64,000 nucleotides of DNA, from the NCBI RefSeq assembly GCF_028553765.1, contig NZ_CP067134.1, positions 281,501 through 345,500 of the forward strand, written 5' to 3'. The stretch is from Paracoccus stylophorae. Lineage in GTDB: Bacteria; Pseudomonadota; Alphaproteobacteria; Rhodobacterales; Rhodobacteraceae. Under the pieces are notes generated by a model. It ran no database searches. It was given only the letters and a program-made list of their open reading frames with translations, and was not told the DNA's origin. Below, piece after piece: positions 19,462-28,900 of this stretch (within the stretch, counting starts at the first letter, position 1; each line of letters starts with the position of its first letter). A program made the position numbers and the translations under genes.

Positions 19462-20853
19462 ATGAAGACCATTGAAAAGCGCCCCGGATCGGTGCCCTTC
19501 GATCCGCATTACGATCCGATGACGGCCCGCGACCTGGGACCGAAAAGCGACTATGCGCCGACCTACTGGATCGGCACCGCCGGCCCCGCACCCCAGGATG
19601 ACGGCCCCGTCACCGGTGACATGGATGTCGACGTCGTGGTCATCGGGTCCGGCTATACCGGCCTTTCGACCGCCATCCACCTGGCCAAGATGCACGGCAT
19701 CAAGGCCACCGTGCTCGAGGCGAACGGCGTCGCCTATGGCTGCTCCACCCGCAACGGCGGACAGGCGCAGATCAGTTCCGGCCGGCTGAAGCGCAGCCAG
19801 TGGATCAAGCGCTGGGGCCTTGACGTGGCCAAACGGATGCACGCCGAGGTGGTCGAGGGCTTCGACCTGTTCCGCGGCCTGATCCGCGATCACGACATCG
19901 CCTGCGAACCGCAGGATGGCGGCCATTACTATATCGCGCACAAGGCGTCGATGATGCCGACGCTGGAATCGGAATCGGCGCTGCTGAACGACACGTTCGG
20001 CTATGGCTCGAAGATCCTCAGCCGCGACGAGGTGCACGAGACCGTCGCCCGCGACATGGAGGCGCACGGTGCCATGTGGGAACCCGACGGTGTCGGCATC
20101 CACGCGGCCAAGCTGGCCTTCGGCTATCTGCGGGTGGCGCGCGAATTGGGCGCGACCGTTTACGTGGACAGCCCGGTGCGGGGATGGACGCTGAAGGACG
20201 GCGTGCATCATCTGCGCACGCCGGGGGGCACCGTGCGCGCCCGCCGCGTCGCGGTGGCGACCGCGGCCTATGCGCCGCGCACGCTGCATCCGCGGCTGAA
20301 GGACCGGCTGATGCCGATCATGTCCAACAGCCTCGTCACCCGCGTCCTGACCGACGACGAACTGGCCGCCATCGGCATCCGCAAGCTGTCGCCGCTGACC
20401 GACACCCGCACGCTGCGCCACTATTACCGGCTGCTGCCCGACAACCGGATGCAGATCGGCTCGCGCGCGGCGATCACCGGGCGCGACGCGGCCAATCCCG
20501 CGCATCTCAAGGCGCTGCGCGACGGCCTGACCCGGAAATTCCCGGCGCTGCGCGATGTCGAACTGGACTACAGCTGGTGGGGCTGGGTCGATGTCAGCCA
20601 CGACATGATGCCCCGCATCACCGGCCTGCCCGACCTGCCCGGCGCCTTCTATGCGCTTGGCTATGGCGGCAACGGCGTCATGTATTCCGCCATGGCCGGC
20701 CGCCGGATGGCGCAGATGATCGCGGGCGAGGCTGCGCCCGACCTGCCGATCTTCAACTGCGAACTGCCCCACGAAGGCTGGAAGACGCCGTTCCGGCGGC
20801 TGGGCCAACGCGGCCTCTATCACCTCTACCACTTTCGCGACGAACGCAAATAA
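19462..20853 (+). CDS. tauY: TauY, taurine dehydrogenase large subunit (FAD)
   Basis: A 463-aa FAD-dependent DAO-family oxidoreductase. The dinucleotide-binding motif VVVIGSGYTGLSTAIHLAK is near residue 56. NGGQAQ follows, with a C-terminal FAD contact YGGNGVMYSAMAGRRMAQ. It catalyses oxidative deamination of taurine with TauX. About 50 residues precede the Rossmann motif, as is usual for this subfamily. It sits directly upstream of xsc, whose enzyme uses its product. Confidence 0.9.
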   Translation: MKTIEKRPGSVPFDPHYDPMTARDLGPKSDYAPTYWIGTAGPAPQDDGPVTGDMDVDVVVIGSGYTGLSTAIHLAKMHGIKATVLEANGVAYGCSTRNGGQAQISSGRLKRSQWIKRWGLDVAKRMHAEVVEGFDLFRGLIRDHDIACEPQDGGHYYIAHKASMMPTLESESALLNDTFGYGSKILSRDEVHETVARDMEAHGAMWEPDGVGIHAAKLAFGYLRVARELGATVYVDSPVRGWTLKDGVHHLRTPGGTVRARRVAVATAAYAPRTLHPRLKDRLMPIMSNSLVTRVLTDDELAAIGIRKLSPLTDTRTLRHYYRLLPDNRMQIGSRAAITGRDAANPAHLKALRDGLTRKFPALRDVELDYSWWGWVDVSHDMMPRITGLPDLPGAFYALGYGGNGVMYSAMAGRRMAQMIAGEAAPDLPIFNCELPHEGWKTPFRRLGQRGLYHLYHFRDERK

Positions 20854-20864
20854 GGAGCGACGCA

Positions 20865-22646
20865 ATGAAAATGACGACCGAAGAAGCCTTTGTCAAAGTG
20901 CTTCAGATGCACGGCATCGAACATGCATTCGGTATCATCGGATCCGCCATGATGCCCGTGTCCGACCTGTTCCCCAAGGCGGGCATCACCTTCTGGGACT
21001 GCGCGCATGAAACCAATGCCGGTCTGATGGCCGACGGCTTCACCCGCTCCTCGGGCAAGATGTCGATGGCGATCGCGCAGAACGGTCCCGGCGTCACCGG
21101 CTTCGTCACGCCGATCAAGACCGCCTACTGGAACCACACGCCGCTGCTGCTGGTGACGCCGCAGGCCGCCAACCGCACCATCGGTCAGGGCGGCTTCCAG
21201 GAGATGGAGCAGATGCGCCTGTTCGCCGACGCCGTCGCCTATCAGGAGGAAGTCCGCGACCCGGCCCGCATCCCCGAGGTGCTGAACCGCGTCATCATGC
21301 AGGCGTGGCGCAACAGCGCCCCGGCGCAGATGAACATCCCGCGCGATTACTGGACCCAGGTGATCGACGTCGATCTGCCGCAGATCGTCGCCTTCGAACG
21401 CCCGGCAGGCGGCGAAGAGGCGGTGGCCGAGGCCGCGAAACTGCTGTCCACGGCCAAGTTCCCGGTGATCCTGTCGGGGGCCGGTGTGGTCCTGGCCGAC
21501 GCGATCCCCGATCTGGTCAAGCTGGCCGAGCGTCTGGACGCCCCCGTCGCCTCGAACTATCAGCACAATGACAGCTTCCCCGGCTCGCACCCGCTGGCCG
21601 TCGGCCCGCTGGGCTATAACGGCAGCAAGGCGGCGATGGAACTGATCGCAAAGGCCGATGTCGTGCTGGCGCTGGGCACCCGCCTGAACCCGTTCTCGAC
21701 CCTGCCGGGATATGGCATCGACTATTGGCCGAAGGACGCCAAGATCATCCAGGTCGATATCAACGCGGACCGGATCGGGCTGACCAAGAAGGTCACGGTG
21801 GGCATCCAGGGCGATGCGGGCAAGGTCGCGCGCGGGATTCTGGCCAAGCTGGATGACAGCGCGGGCGATGACGGCCGCAAGGACCGCAAGGAACTGATCG
21901 CACAGACCAAGTCGCGCTGGGCGCAGGAACTGTCCAGCCTCGATCACGAACAGGACGATCCCGGCACCGAATGGAACGCCGAGGCGCGCGAGCGCGATTC
22001 CGACCTGATGTCGCCGCGTCAGGCATGGCGCGCGATCATGCAGGCGGTTCCGGAAGACGCCATCGTGTCGTCCGACATCGGCAACAACTGCGCCATCGGC
22101 AACGCCTATCCCACGTTCGAGCAGGGCCGGAAATATCTTGCCCCCGGTCTGTTCGGTCCGTGCGGTTACGGCTTCCCGGCCATCCTGGGCGCCAAGATCG
22201 CCAACCCCGACACCCCGGTGGTGGGCTTTGCGGGCGACGGCGCCTTCGGCATCTCGATGAACGAGATGACGGCCTGCGGTCGCGACGACTGGCCGGCGAT
22301 CACCATGGTGATCTTCCGCAACTATCAGTGGGGCGCGGAAAAGCGCAACACGACGCTGTGGTATGACAACAACTTCGTCGGCACCGAACTGGATCGCGAT
22401 ACCAACTATGCCGAGATCGCCAAGGCGTGTGGCGTCCACGGCGTGCAGGTGCGCGGCACCGAGGAACTCACCGAGGAGCTGCACAACGCCATCGAACGGC
22501 AGATGAAGAATGGCGAGACCACCTTCATCGAGGTGCTGCTGAACCAGGAGCTGGGAGAGCCGTTCCGCCGCGACGCGATGAAGAAGCCGGTGCCGGTCGC
22601 CGGTATCGACGCGGGCGACATGCGCCCGCAGCAGGGCGCGGCCTGA
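20865..22646 (+). CDS. xsc: Sulfoacetaldehyde acetyltransferase
   Basis: A 593-aa thiamine-diphosphate enzyme (EC 2.3.3.15). It converts sulfoacetaldehyde and phosphate to sulfite and acetyl phosphate, the C-S cleavage step of taurine catabolism. The N-terminal TPP domain shows EHAFGIIGSAMMPVSDLF and the Glu-containing WDCAHETNAG. The C-terminal TPP/Mg site is GDGAFGISMNEM...NYQWGAEKRN, with the long KNTTLWYDNNFVG-like segment typical of Xsc. ATG 20865 follows AAGGAG; a longer in-frame ORF from 20076 is antisense-free overlap with tauY and is not used. Confidence 0.95.
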   Translation: MKMTTEEAFVKVLQMHGIEHAFGIIGSAMMPVSDLFPKAGITFWDCAHETNAGLMADGFTRSSGKMSMAIAQNGPGVTGFVTPIKTAYWNHTPLLLVTPQAANRTIGQGGFQEMEQMRLFADAVAYQEEVRDPARIPEVLNRVIMQAWRNSAPAQMNIPRDYWTQVIDVDLPQIVAFERPAGGEEAVAEAAKLLSTAKFPVILSGAGVVLADAIPDLVKLAERLDAPVASNYQHNDSFPGSHPLAVGPLGYNGSKAAMELIAKADVVLALGTRLNPFSTLPGYGIDYWPKDAKIIQVDINADRIGLTKKVTVGIQGDAGKVARGILAKLDDSAGDDGRKDRKELIAQTKSRWAQELSSLDHEQDDPGTEWNAEARERDSDLMSPRQAWRAIMQAVPEDAIVSSDIGNNCAIGNAYPTFEQGRKYLAPGLFGPCGYGFPAILGAKIANPDTPVVGFAGDGAFGISMNEMTACGRDDWPAITMVIFRNYQWGAEKRNTTLWYDNNFVGTELDRDTNYAEIAKACGVHGVQVRGTEELTEELHNAIERQMKNGETTFIEVLLNQELGEPFRRDAMKKPVPVAGIDAGDMRPQQGAA

Positions 22647-22654
22647 CCCGGCCC

Positions 22655-22679
22655 GGCCCGGCGGCCTGACCGCCGGGCC
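22655..22679 (+). promoter_or_regulatory. Intercistronic hairpin xsc-tauZ
   Basis: GGCCCGGCGG-CCTGA-CCGCCGGGCC is a perfect 10-bp stem nine bases after the xsc stop. It has no U-tract. It is likely an mRNA-stabilising or partially terminating structure that sets xsc expression above the downstream exporter gene. Confidence 0.65.
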
Positions 22680-22701
22680 ACACCACCCGCAGGAGAGTTC
22701 C

Positions 22702-23727
22702 ATGTCCAGCATCGCCACCCGCTTCGGCGGGGCCGAATGGCTGCGCCCGATGTTTCCGGGCTTTGCCGTCTCGGCTCTCGTTGCCGCCACCGCGCAGTTC
22801 CTGTCGGAACATTACGGCGCGCCCGCCATGCTGCTGGCCCTGCTGCTGGGGCTTGCGCTGAACTTTCTGTCCGAGGCGGGCACCCGCACCGCCCCGGGCA
22901 TCGACTTCACCGCCCGCACGGTGCTGCGGCTGGGCGTCGCGCTGCTGGGCGCGCGGATCAGCGTGGACATGCTGGCGCAGCTGGGCGGGCCGGCGATCGC
23001 ACTGGTCATCGGCGGCGTGATCCTGACCATCGCCTTCTCGCTGCTGGCCAGCCGCTTCGTCGGACGCAAATGGCGTTTCGCGCTGCTGACCGGCGGGTCG
23101 GTTGCGATCTGCGGCGCCTCGGCCGCGATGGCCATCGCCGCCGTCCTGCCCCGGCACGAGAAATCCGAACGCGATCTGGTCTTTACCGTGCTGTGCGTCA
23201 CGGTGCTGTCCACGGTGGCGATGGTCCTTTATCCGATGCTGGCGCAGGTCTTCGACTTCAACGCCCGCGATTCGGGCGTGTTCCTGGGCGGCACCATCCA
23301 CGACGTGGCCCAGGTCGTCGGCGCGGGCTTTTCCATCAGCCCCGAAACCGGCGAAACCGCCACGCTGGTCAAGCTGATCCGCGTGTCGATGCTGGCCCCG
23401 GTCGTGCTGTGCTTCTCGCTGGTGATCCGGCAGATGGGCTTGGCGGATGAGCGTGTGGGCGGCAAGAACCCGCCCTTGATGCCGGGCTTCGTCATCGGCT
23501 TCCTGATCCTCGCGGCGGTAAACTCGTTCGGCCTGATCCCGGCCATCGTGTCTGATTGGGCCGGGTCGCTGTCGCGCTGGGCGCTGCTGATCGCCATCGC
23601 CGCGGTGGGCATCAAGACGTCGCTGGGCCGCATGCTCGAAGTCGGGGCCGGGGCCATCGTGCTGATCGTGGCGGAAACCGTCTTTCTCGGCGTCTTCATC
23701 ATCGCCGGGCTGCATTTTCTGGACTGA
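22702..23727 (+). CDS. tauZ: TauZ, putative sulfate/sulfite exporter
   Basis: A 341-aa polytopic membrane protein of the YeiH/UPF0324 family, with about ten hydrophobic segments. It shows GARISVDML, GGSVAICGASAAMAIAAV and GTIHDVAQVVGAG motifs. In taurine-degrading bacteria it is proposed to export the sulfite or sulfate released by Xsc. AGGAGA precedes the ATG. Confidence 0.88.
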   Translation: MSSIATRFGGAEWLRPMFPGFAVSALVAATAQFLSEHYGAPAMLLALLLGLALNFLSEAGTRTAPGIDFTARTVLRLGVALLGARISVDMLAQLGGPAIALVIGGVILTIAFSLLASRFVGRKWRFALLTGGSVAICGASAAMAIAAVLPRHEKSERDLVFTVLCVTVLSTVAMVLYPMLAQVFDFNARDSGVFLGGTIHDVAQVVGAGFSISPETGETATLVKLIRVSMLAPVVLCFSLVIRQMGLADERVGGKNPPLMPGFVIGFLILAAVNSFGLIPAIVSDWAGSLSRWALLIAIAAVGIKTSLGRMLEVGAGAIVLIVAETVFLGVFIIAGLHFLD

Positions 23728-23760
23728 GCGGTGGGGTCCGCCGCGCAACGTTCGCAAGCG

Positions 23761-23778
23761 GTGTACGCGCTGTGCACG
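23761..23778 (+). repeat. GTGTACGC-N3-GTGCACG motif, copy 1
   Basis: GTGTACGCGCTGTGCACG in the tauZ-pta gap. A copy with 16 of 18 bases identical lies in inverted orientation at 25162-25179, beyond pta. Both contain a GTGCAC palindrome. Confidence 0.5.
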
Positions 23779-23812
23779 CGCGGTGCCCGTGCGGTGGACG
23801 CATCGTGCAGCC

Positions 23813-23839
23813 CGAAACCCGGCATTTGCAGGGGTTTCG
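23813..23839 (+). promoter_or_regulatory. Intercistronic hairpin tauZ-pta
   Basis: CGAAACCC at 23813-23820 pairs with GGGTTTCG at 23832-23839 around an 11-base loop, within the 182-bp gap before pta. It could be a weak terminator or a leader structure of pta. Confidence 0.45.
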
Positions 23840-23909
23840 CCCACCCGCCCCGCCACGCCGTGCACAGGCAACGCGCGCAGCCGTTGCGCAACCCCGAAAG
23901 GTTCGTCAC

Positions 23910-24887
23910 ATGAAGCCGCTCGATCGCATCTTCGACACCGCCCGCGCCAATCCGCGCCGCATCATCCTGCCCGAGGGCGACGATCTCCGCGTCGCCGAAG
24001 CCGCCGCCCGGCTGACCGACGAAAATCTGGCGCGCGTGGTGCTGATGAACGGTCCCGACATTCCCGGCGTCACTGCGCTGAATCCTGCCGAAGCGCCTGA
24101 TCTGGTTGAACTTTCGACCCATTGGCACCAGATGCGGGCGGCCCGCGGCATGACCGCCGAACGCGCCCTGATCGAGATGCGCGACCCGATCCGCCAGGCC
24201 GCGATGCGGGTGCGTCTGGACCAGGCGGACGGCACCGTGGGCGGCGCGGTGGCGACCACCGCCGACACCGTCCGCGCGGCCCTGCAGATCATCGGCAAGG
24301 CCCCCGATGCGGGCATCGTCTCCAGCTTCTTCCTGATGCTGTCCCGCGGCCCCGAGGCCCCGTTCCAGGGCGGCATGATCTTCGCCGATTGCGGTCTGGT
24401 CATCGAACCAGCCGCCATCGATCTGGCCGCCATCGCCCGCTCGGCCGCCGCCTCCTGCCAGCAATTGCTGAACGAAAAGCCACGGGTCGCGCTGCTGTCA
24501 TTCTCGACCGCGGGCTCGGCCGAGCACCCCAGCCTCATGCGCATCCGCGAGGCGCTGGCCCTGATCCGCGCCGCCGATCCCGATCTGGAAGTCGACGGAG
24601 AGTTGCAGTTCGATGCGGCGCTGGACGAGGCGATCCGCGCCAGGAAGGCCCCCGACAGCCGCCTCTCGGGCCGCGCGAACGTCTTCGTCTTTCCCGATCT
24701 CGCGTCGGGCAATATTGGCTACAAGATCGCGCAACGCCTCGGCGGCCTCACCGCCATCGGCCCGATCCTGCAAGGCCTGGCGAAACCCGCCAACGATCTC
24801 TCACGCGGCTGCACCCCCGACGACATCATCGCGGCCACCGCCGTGACAGCGGTTCAGGCGGGCAGCAACGACGCGCGGTCTTCGTGA
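23910..24887 (+). CDS. pta: Phosphate acetyltransferase
   Basis: A 325-aa short-form phosphotransacetylase (EC 2.3.1.8). It converts the acetyl phosphate made by Xsc to acetyl-CoA, the last step of taurine carbon assimilation. Family motifs include RIILPEGDDLRVAEAA at residue 16 on, SSFFLM, FADCGLVIEP and LSFSTAGSAEHP, and the C-terminal FPDLASGNIGYKIAQRLGG. It ends the taurine cluster, separated from tauZ by 182 bp. CAP-like or TauR control of that gap is not evident. ATG 23910 is the first codon that fits the family N-terminus. Confidence 0.93.
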   Translation: MKPLDRIFDTARANPRRIILPEGDDLRVAEAAARLTDENLARVVLMNGPDIPGVTALNPAEAPDLVELSTHWHQMRAARGMTAERALIEMRDPIRQAAMRVRLDQADGTVGGAVATTADTVRAALQIIGKAPDAGIVSSFFLMLSRGPEAPFQGGMIFADCGLVIEPAAIDLAAIARSAAASCQQLLNEKPRVALLSFSTAGSAEHPSLMRIREALALIRAADPDLEVDGELQFDAALDEAIRARKAPDSRLSGRANVFVFPDLASGNIGYKIAQRLGGLTAIGPILQGLAKPANDLSRGCTPDDIIAATAVTAVQAGSNDARSS

Positions 24888-24917
24888 CCGGCGATGAGCG
24901 TGCGCGTCGTCTTACGC

Positions 24918-25107
24918 TCAAGTGGGCATCCACCTCATGCGATGCAGTATGGCGACGATGCGGCGCGCCAAGGCGACCATGACCCGCCTGTGGCCTGGCG
25001 TTTCGCGAGTGCAGACCAACCAAAGGGCCAACACTCTTTGACGAGATGAAGCGGGCCGGATCATCAATCGCCGACCTGTAAGTCAGCGCGACGAGGTTCA
25101 CAATTCC
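24918..25107 (-). pseudogene. IS110-family transposase remnant
   Basis: Two fragments typical of the Transposase_20 (IS116/IS110/IS902) half of IS110 enzymes lie on the minus strand. The first is VALTYRSAIDDPARFISSKS followed by VGPLVGL. The second, in another frame, is VMVALARRIVAILHRM ending at a TGA at 24920-24918. The middle part, normally about 60 residues, is missing. The element is internally deleted and frameshifted, with no ends recognisable, so it is inactive. Confidence 0.65.
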
Positions 25108-25161
25108 GGCCGTGTCATCAGCCTGCAGATTGCACCGTCTTGTGCCAGATGCCGCACCGTC

Positions 25162-25179
25162 CGTGCACGGGGCGTACAC
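25162..25179 (-). repeat. GTGTACGC-N3-GTGCACG motif, copy 2 (inverted)
   Basis: The complement reads GTGTACGCCCCGTGCACG, differing from copy 1 at 23761 in two central bases. It lies just beyond the transposase remnant and before the small charged-protein gene. Confidence 0.5.
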
Positions 25180-25239
25180 AGGTGGCGCGCGGTTGTTCAA
25201 CGGATCGTCCACGGACCCGGTCGGGCGGCGGCAGCGGTG

Positions 25240-25587
25240 TTAGCCTTTGTTGCCGTCGCCAGCCGTGCCGTCGCCCTCCGCGTCGTCATCCATGTTCGAG
25301 ACGCGCTGATCGGGGTCGGGGCGCTCGTCGGCCAGTTTCTCGCGGGCCGAGGCTTCGCCTGCCTCGCCGTCGCCGGGGTCGTGGTTGGCGACGTGTTCGT
25401 GGCGCTGTTCGTTCTGAACGTGGCGGCTGTCCAGCCCGCGTTCGCGCGAATGGCGCGAGGTGTCGCGGTTCGACAGGATCTCGTTGTCGGGCAGCTGGTC
25501 GGTGGTGGGGGCCATGCCTCCGCTGCCGTCGCCCTTGCCCTGATCCTGCTGACCGGGGCCGAATTTCTTGCTGCTTGCGTTGGCCAT
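25240..25587 (-). CDS. Small, highly charged, probably disordered hypothetical protein
   Basis: A 115-aa protein made almost wholly of Asp, Glu, Gly, Arg, Gln and Asn with hardly any hydrophobic residues (MANASSKKFGPGQQ...GDGTAGDGNKG). No domain or membrane segment is visible, and intrinsic disorder is likely. ATG 25587 follows AAAGGAG, a good ribosome site. An extension to 25785 lacks support. It is transcribed away from the capsule genes and may be a desiccation- or stress-type hydrophilin, but that is only a guess from composition. Confidence 0.65.
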   Translation of the reverse strand: MANASSKKFGPGQQDQGKGDGSGGMAPTTDQLPDNEILSNRDTSRHSRERGLDSRHVQNEQRHEHVANHDPGDGEAGEASAREKLADERPDPDQRVSNMDDDAEGDGTAGDGNKG

Positions 25588-25900
25588 GATCGCTCCTTTC
25601 CATGGGGTTCGCGAGTCAACCTGCGGCGGGCGCTGGCGTTCCATCGGCGGGCGCGAGAAGCGGGATTTGCGCAGGTTTTTGTGGCGGGCGGATCGGCGGG
25701 GTTCGTCCGACGCGCGGCCATGGGGGCGGCGGGAAACCGCCGGTCGGCGCGCCGTCGCGGGCGGCAGGGGATCGCGGGTCGGCATAGCAGCCTATCGCCG
25801 CGTTAACTTTTCGCCTATAGCGTCGGCATTGCGGCCCGATCCGGGCGGGTCGGGGGGTCCTGCCCCTTTGCGCGGCAGACGGTCCCCGGCCAGAGCGGTG

Positions 25901-28900
25901 ATGATGAAGCACGACCAGAAGTTCGGTGGATCGCGGCTTTACCGGAAGTTCCTTGATCTTCCGGGCCGTTCCCCGCGTCGCGATATCGAGGATTTTCGCG
26001 CGGATCTGCTGGCCCGGCGGCTGCTGCCGCACCGGGTCGGGTTCGCGCGCCGCAATCTGCAGACCTCGTTTTCGGCCAACCTGCCGCGCCTGTTTCCCCA
26101 CCTGATCGCCGTGGATGAGGACGGGATCGACGGCGATGCGCCGGTGCTGCTGTATGGCGCGGTCATGGACGATCTGTCGAAATCGCATGTCAGCACCCGG
26201 GCGCTGTTGCCGCATGTGCGGCCCGATGACGATGTGCTGTTTTTCGAGATGGGGTTTCTGGCCTCGGCCACGAGCTGGTCCGAGGGGCAGGCGTCGCGCG
26301 ATCCGAACCAGGCCTGTCTGGGCTATGTCTTTGACGATCGGGCGCAGTATTACATGTCCGATCACGAAACCCGTCTGGATGAGCGGCTGAACGGCGAGAC
26401 CGTGCTGAGCCCGGCCGAGCGGGCGCGGGCCGACCGGGCGATGCGGCGGATCGTCGAGGCGCGAATCTCGAAATACAATTCGCAGCCGTTCTTCCGGCCT
26501 GACGTGTCGCCCGACCATGCGCGCCGGGTTCTGGTGGTGGATCAGAACTTTTCCGACGCCTCGAACTTTTACGGCCGGGCGGGGGCGGCGGATTTCAAGG
26601 CCATGCTGGACGCGGCCATCGCGGAAAATCCGGATGCCGAGATCCTGGTCAAGACGCATCCCGACCTGAACTGGGTCAAGGGGGGGGCTCGGCGCGGCTA
26701 TTTCGATCACATGACGTCGCAGGGGCGGGTGCGGATCGTGCGCGATGCGGTCAATCCGTTCGAGATGTTCGATCTGGTGGACACGGTCTATGTCGGCACC
26801 AGCGGCATGGGGCTGGAGGCGCTGCTGGCCGGCAAGCGGGTCGTGTGTTTCGGGGCGCCCTGCTATGCCGGGTGGGGGCTGACGGATGACCGGGCGCATG
26901 TGCCGCATCGCCGGCGCCGCCGCGACCTGACCGAGTTCTTTCACGCCTTCTATATCTGGTACACGATCTATCATCTGCCGCAGGGCGAGGTGCCCGCGCA
27001 GATCGAGGATGTGCTGGATTTCATCGAAACCCATCGCCCGGTGCGGCCGATCCCGGCCGAGGCGGCGCCGGTGCCCGAGGTGTCGATCATCGTGCCGGTG
27101 CACGGGGTGGAACGCTTCGTCTCGGAATGTCTGGGGTCGATCCAGCGGCAGACGCTGAGCGATTTCGAGGTCATTGTCATCGACGATGTCAGCCCCGACC
27201 GTTCGGCCCGGATCGTTCAGGGGTTCTGCGACCGCGATCCGCGCTTTCGCCTGATCCGGCGCGACGAGAATGCGGGTCCGGGTTTCGTGCGCAACCAGGG
27301 GATCGAGATGGCGCGCGGGCGTTACGTGCTGTTCATCGACCCCGACGATTACATGCCCGATCCGGCGCATCTGGAACGGGTGGTCGGCATGGCCGATGCC
27401 GATGGCGCGGACATGGTCCGCTTTCGCAAGCGCCACGAGCAGGTCGAGGATCGGGACGGCCGCGTGTTGCAGATGCGCCGCGACGCCACCGAAGCCTATT
27501 TCCCGGCCGAGATCCGCGCCACCTCGCTGGAACGCCATCATGCCATCGCCCATTCGCGGCATTTCTGGAACTGGCTGTATCGCCGCGATTTCCTGAACCG
27601 CCGGCAGATCCGGTTTCTGACCGCCTATCGCGAAGAGCGGGCGTTCCTGGTGCAGGCCTATCTGGCCGATCCGGTGATCTCGATCTGCGACAGCGACGGG
27701 GTGGTGTATCGCATCCGGCCCGAATCGGCGGTGCGCCGCGCCCAGACCATGAGCGATGTGCGCGACCAGCTGCAGAATTTCGATCTGGTGGTCGGGCGGC
27801 TGGCCGAGGCCGGGGCGTTCGATCCCGCCTCGCCGCATTGGTGGCTGGCGCGGTTTCAGGTGTCGCAATTCCTGCATTACCTGTATTTCGGCTTTGCCTG
27901 GAAGACGGCGCGGGCCGAGGGTGCGGCGGATGAGTTCCTGGACCGGCTGGCCGCGACGCTGCGCCGCGCCGGGGTCGGGTCGCGCGATGTGATCCGCGAT
28001 CCGTCGCAACTGTCGCAGCAGCATCTGCATGCCAGCGCCTATGGGCTGCTGCTGGCGGCGACGCGGGCGGGGCGCGCGGATCTGGTCGAGACCGCGCTGG
28101 GGCTGATCCCGGTGCCGGCGGACCGGCTGTATGCCGAGTTGCTGGAAGAGCCGCAGACCGGCGAGGCGCGCGATCTGCAACGCGCGCTGAACCTGTATGC
28201 GCGCAACGACCGTGTCGGGCCGCCGGAGGTGGCGGTCGCGCCCGCGTCGCAGCGGCCGCGGCTGATCCTGCATCTGGGATCGACCAAGACCGGCAGCACC
28301 TATCTGCAACATCTGCTGGAGGAGAACCGCCCGCAGCTGCTGCGCGAGGGGATCTGGTATCCCGAGACCGGGCTGTTCTGGCAGGCGGCCCGGCCGCACA
28401 AGCAGGCCGGGCACGCCCGCTTCATGGAGGCGGCGGCGTCGGGCGAGGATCGCCTGCGCCAGCATATCCTGACCGGGCTGGCGCTGATGCCGGGGCGCAT
28501 CCACACCATCGTGCTGTCGTCCGAGGCGTTCTTTCTGAACGACAAGGCGCTGGCGCTGCCGGAGTATTTCCACGATTTCCCGACCGAGATGGTGGTCTAT
28601 CTGCGCCGGCAGGACGAATGGGCCAACTCGCAATATGCCGAGTTCGTGGCGGGCGGGGCGATCAATGCCACGTCCTCCAGCTTCAACGCCTGGCTGGCCG
28701 AGCGCGGGACGCGGAAATGGCTGGATTACGACCGTCTGATCCGCGCATGGGAAAGCCGGCTGCCGCGCGACGCGATCCATGTGCGCCGCTATCTGCGCCG
28801 GCGCGGCGAGGGCTGGAACATCGTCGAGGATTTCGCGCAGACCGTGGGGCTGCCGCAGATCGCGGCGCTGCCCGCGCCCTCGCAACAGCAAGGCAACGAC

